From the NCBI GenBank assembly GCA_027056615.1, contig JALUKJ010000382.1, positions 1 to 7,323 of the forward strand: DNA of 7,323 nucleotides, given 5' to 3'. The DNA is from Campylobacteraceae bacterium (GTDB lineage: Bacteria; Campylobacterota; Campylobacteria; Campylobacterales; Sulfurovaceae). This document shows positions 6,299 to 7,323 of this stretch, piece by piece. A program made the position numbers and the translations under genes. The notes below the pieces were generated by a model. It saw nothing but the letters and a program-made list of their open reading frames with translations. It ran no database searches and had not been told where the DNA came from. Every line of letters begins with the position of its first letter. The stretch's first letter is position 1.

Positions 6299-7323
6299 AT
6301 GAAACTCAAACAACTTTTACTTTCTCTGCTATTTGTATTTGCACTATTTACCAATAGTGCAACAGCAAATGAACATACAGGTGTAAATGAGTTTAAAACT
6401 CAGACAGAGCTTATAGCAGAGGAAAAAGCAACATATAAAGAAAAAAGTGTTGTTGGATATATAGAGTCACTATTGCATACCACAGGATTATATGCTATGA
6501 TTTATCCAAAAGAGGGTGTAAAAAATGGGCAAGGTGCTAAGATGTCTCTGTTTGCTCAAAGTTGGGGACGTGCAATTATGTTCCTTATCGTTTTTGTACT
6601 CTTCTATTTAGCTATTGCAAAAGGTTTTGAGCCACTGCTTCTGTTACCTATTGCTTTTGGTGGGTTACTTGCCAATATTCCAGTAGCCAATATGTCTGGA
6701 CCAGATGGTATGCTAGGAATCATCTATAATATGGGTATTCATAATGAATTTTTCCCACTACTTATCTTTATGGGTGTAGGTGCAATGACAGACTTTGGTC
6801 CACTTCTTGCTAACCCTAAAACAGCTCTTCTTGGTGGAGCTGCACAGTTTGGTATCTTTGGTTCACTTATAGGTGCTGCAGCCCTTTCTCAATATACAGG
6901 TATGGTTGATTTTACAATGAAGCAGTGTTCAGCAATTAGTATTATTGGTGGGGCAGATGGTCCTACATCTATCTTTATTGCTTCTGCACTTGCTCCTGAA
7001 ATGTTAGGTGCTATTGCAGTTGCTGCGTACTCATATATGGCATTAGTACCAGTTATTCAACCACCAATAATGAGAGCATTAACAACCAAAGAGGAGCGTC
7101 AAATAGTCATGAAAACAACAAGAAAAGTGCATAGACTTGAGAAACTTATTTTTCCTTTAGTTGTTATTATGATGATAGCACTTGCACTTCCAGATGCTGC
7201 ACCACTTATGGGTGCATTTGCTTTTGGTAACTTTGCAAAAGAGTCAGGAGTAGTTGATAGACTTTCAAATGAGATGCAAAACTCACTGATTAATATTGTT
7301 ACCATTTTTCTAGGTTTTGGTGT
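6299..7323 (+). CDS. oadB: Sodium-translocating oxaloacetate decarboxylase beta subunit (3' end beyond window)
   Basis: The gene starts at ATG 6299, two bases after the oadA stop. GGAG at 6290-6293 inside the end of oadA serves as ribosome binding site, so translation is coupled. The 341 visible codons encode a polytopic inner-membrane protein that decarboxylates carboxybiotin and pumps Na+. Family signatures are clear: [20 protein letters not shown] at 103-122, [12 protein letters not shown] at 126-137, [15 protein letters not shown] at 159-173, GGADGPTS at 217-224 and [15 protein letters not shown] at 242-256. Asp220 and Tyr246 match the Asp203 and Tyr229 positions important in the Klebsiella enzyme (a constant offset of 17). 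The remaining conserved Asn/Ser/Arg region lies beyond the edge. An unusual N-terminus carries an apparent signal peptide (1-23, ending NSATA) and a polar stretch of about 30 residues before the segment that aligns with the classical start. A further polar stretch at about 67-88 precedes the first membrane helix. Confidence 0.95.
   Translation, partial: MKLKQLLLSLLFVFALFTNSATANEHTGVNEFKTQTELIAEEKATYKEKSVVGYIESLLHTTGLYAMIYPKEGVKNGQGAKMSLFAQSWGRAIMFLIVFVLFYLAIAKGFEPLLLLPIAFGGLLANIPVANMSGPDGMLGIIYNMGIHNEFFPLLIFMGVGAMTDFGPLLANPKTALLGGAAQFGIFGSLIGAAALSQYTGMVDFTMKQCSAISIIGGADGPTSIFIASALAPEMLGAIAVAAYSYMALVPVIQPPIMRALTTKEERQIVMKTTRKVHRLEKLIFPLVVIMMIALALPDAAPLMGAFAFGNFAKESGVVDRLSNEMQNSLINIVTIFLGFG

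Noticed and set aside
5886..6313. Two minus-strand open frames (93 and 70 codons) opposite the end of oadA
   Set aside because: They are antisense to the biotinyl domain with its clear EAMKM motif; their Cys/Thr/Ser/Tyr-rich or Ile/Ser-rich composition is typical of shadow frames.
7099..7305. Minus-strand open frame of 68 codons opposite oadB
   Set aside because: It is antisense to well-supported OadB coding sequence and has no independent motif.
1..7323. Apparent scarcity of GGCC and CCGG
   Set aside because: Only a handful would be expected at this base composition, so absence by eye is not informative, unlike GATC.
1..7323. A defence, mobile or otherwise novel multi-gene system
   Set aside because: Every substantial open frame is accounted for by a recognisable core gene; no integrase, transposase, toxin, nuclease or direct-repeat array was seen.

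Overview
The window looks like ordinary chromosomal DNA from a low-GC member of the Campylobacterota (Epsilonproteobacteria), most like the free-living Sulfurimonas/Sulfurovum/Arcobacter type. The assignment is by inference. It rests on the AT-rich, densely packed coding, on a biotin-dependent carboxyltransferase that reads like Campylobacter PycB, and on the mix of a FUN14-family membrane protein, a MetF-like reductase, a 207-residue SerB and a compact DEAD-box helicase. No mobile element, CRISPR array, tRNA, rRNA or riboswitch was found, and no gap between genes exceeds about 85 bases.

Layout. Two genes lie on the minus strand: a MetF-type methylenetetrahydrofolate reductase (315-1238) and, downstream of it, a FUN14-domain membrane protein cut by the left edge (1-263). 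A 73-bp divergent intergenic region (1239-1311) separates them from a plus-strand series. This runs serB (1312-1935), an AT-rich intergenic region with inverted repeats (1936-2017), uppP (2018-2782), a DEAD-box RNA helicase starting at TTG 10 bases later (2793-4181), a 63-bp spacer with a likely promoter, and then oadG (4245-4484), oadA/pycB (4500-6296) and oadB (6299 to the right edge).

Function. The oadG-oadA-oadB set is the clear functional unit. It encodes a membrane-bound, sodium-coupled, biotin-dependent oxaloacetate/pyruvate enzyme: the carboxyltransferase plus biotin carrier (alpha), the sodium-translocating membrane decarboxylase (beta) and the small anchoring subunit (gamma). The other genes serve core tasks: one-carbon/methionine metabolism, serine synthesis, undecaprenyl phosphate recycling for cell-wall synthesis, and RNA remodelling.

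Hunt. I found no undescribed multi-gene system. The strongest unexpected signal is compositional: by eye there is no GATC anywhere in the 7.3 kb, and aspartate codons switch from GAT to GAC whenever the next codon begins with C. The second is an in-frame internal ATG with a good Shine-Dalgarno sequence exactly where the biotin-carrier half of OadA begins. All counts were made by eye.
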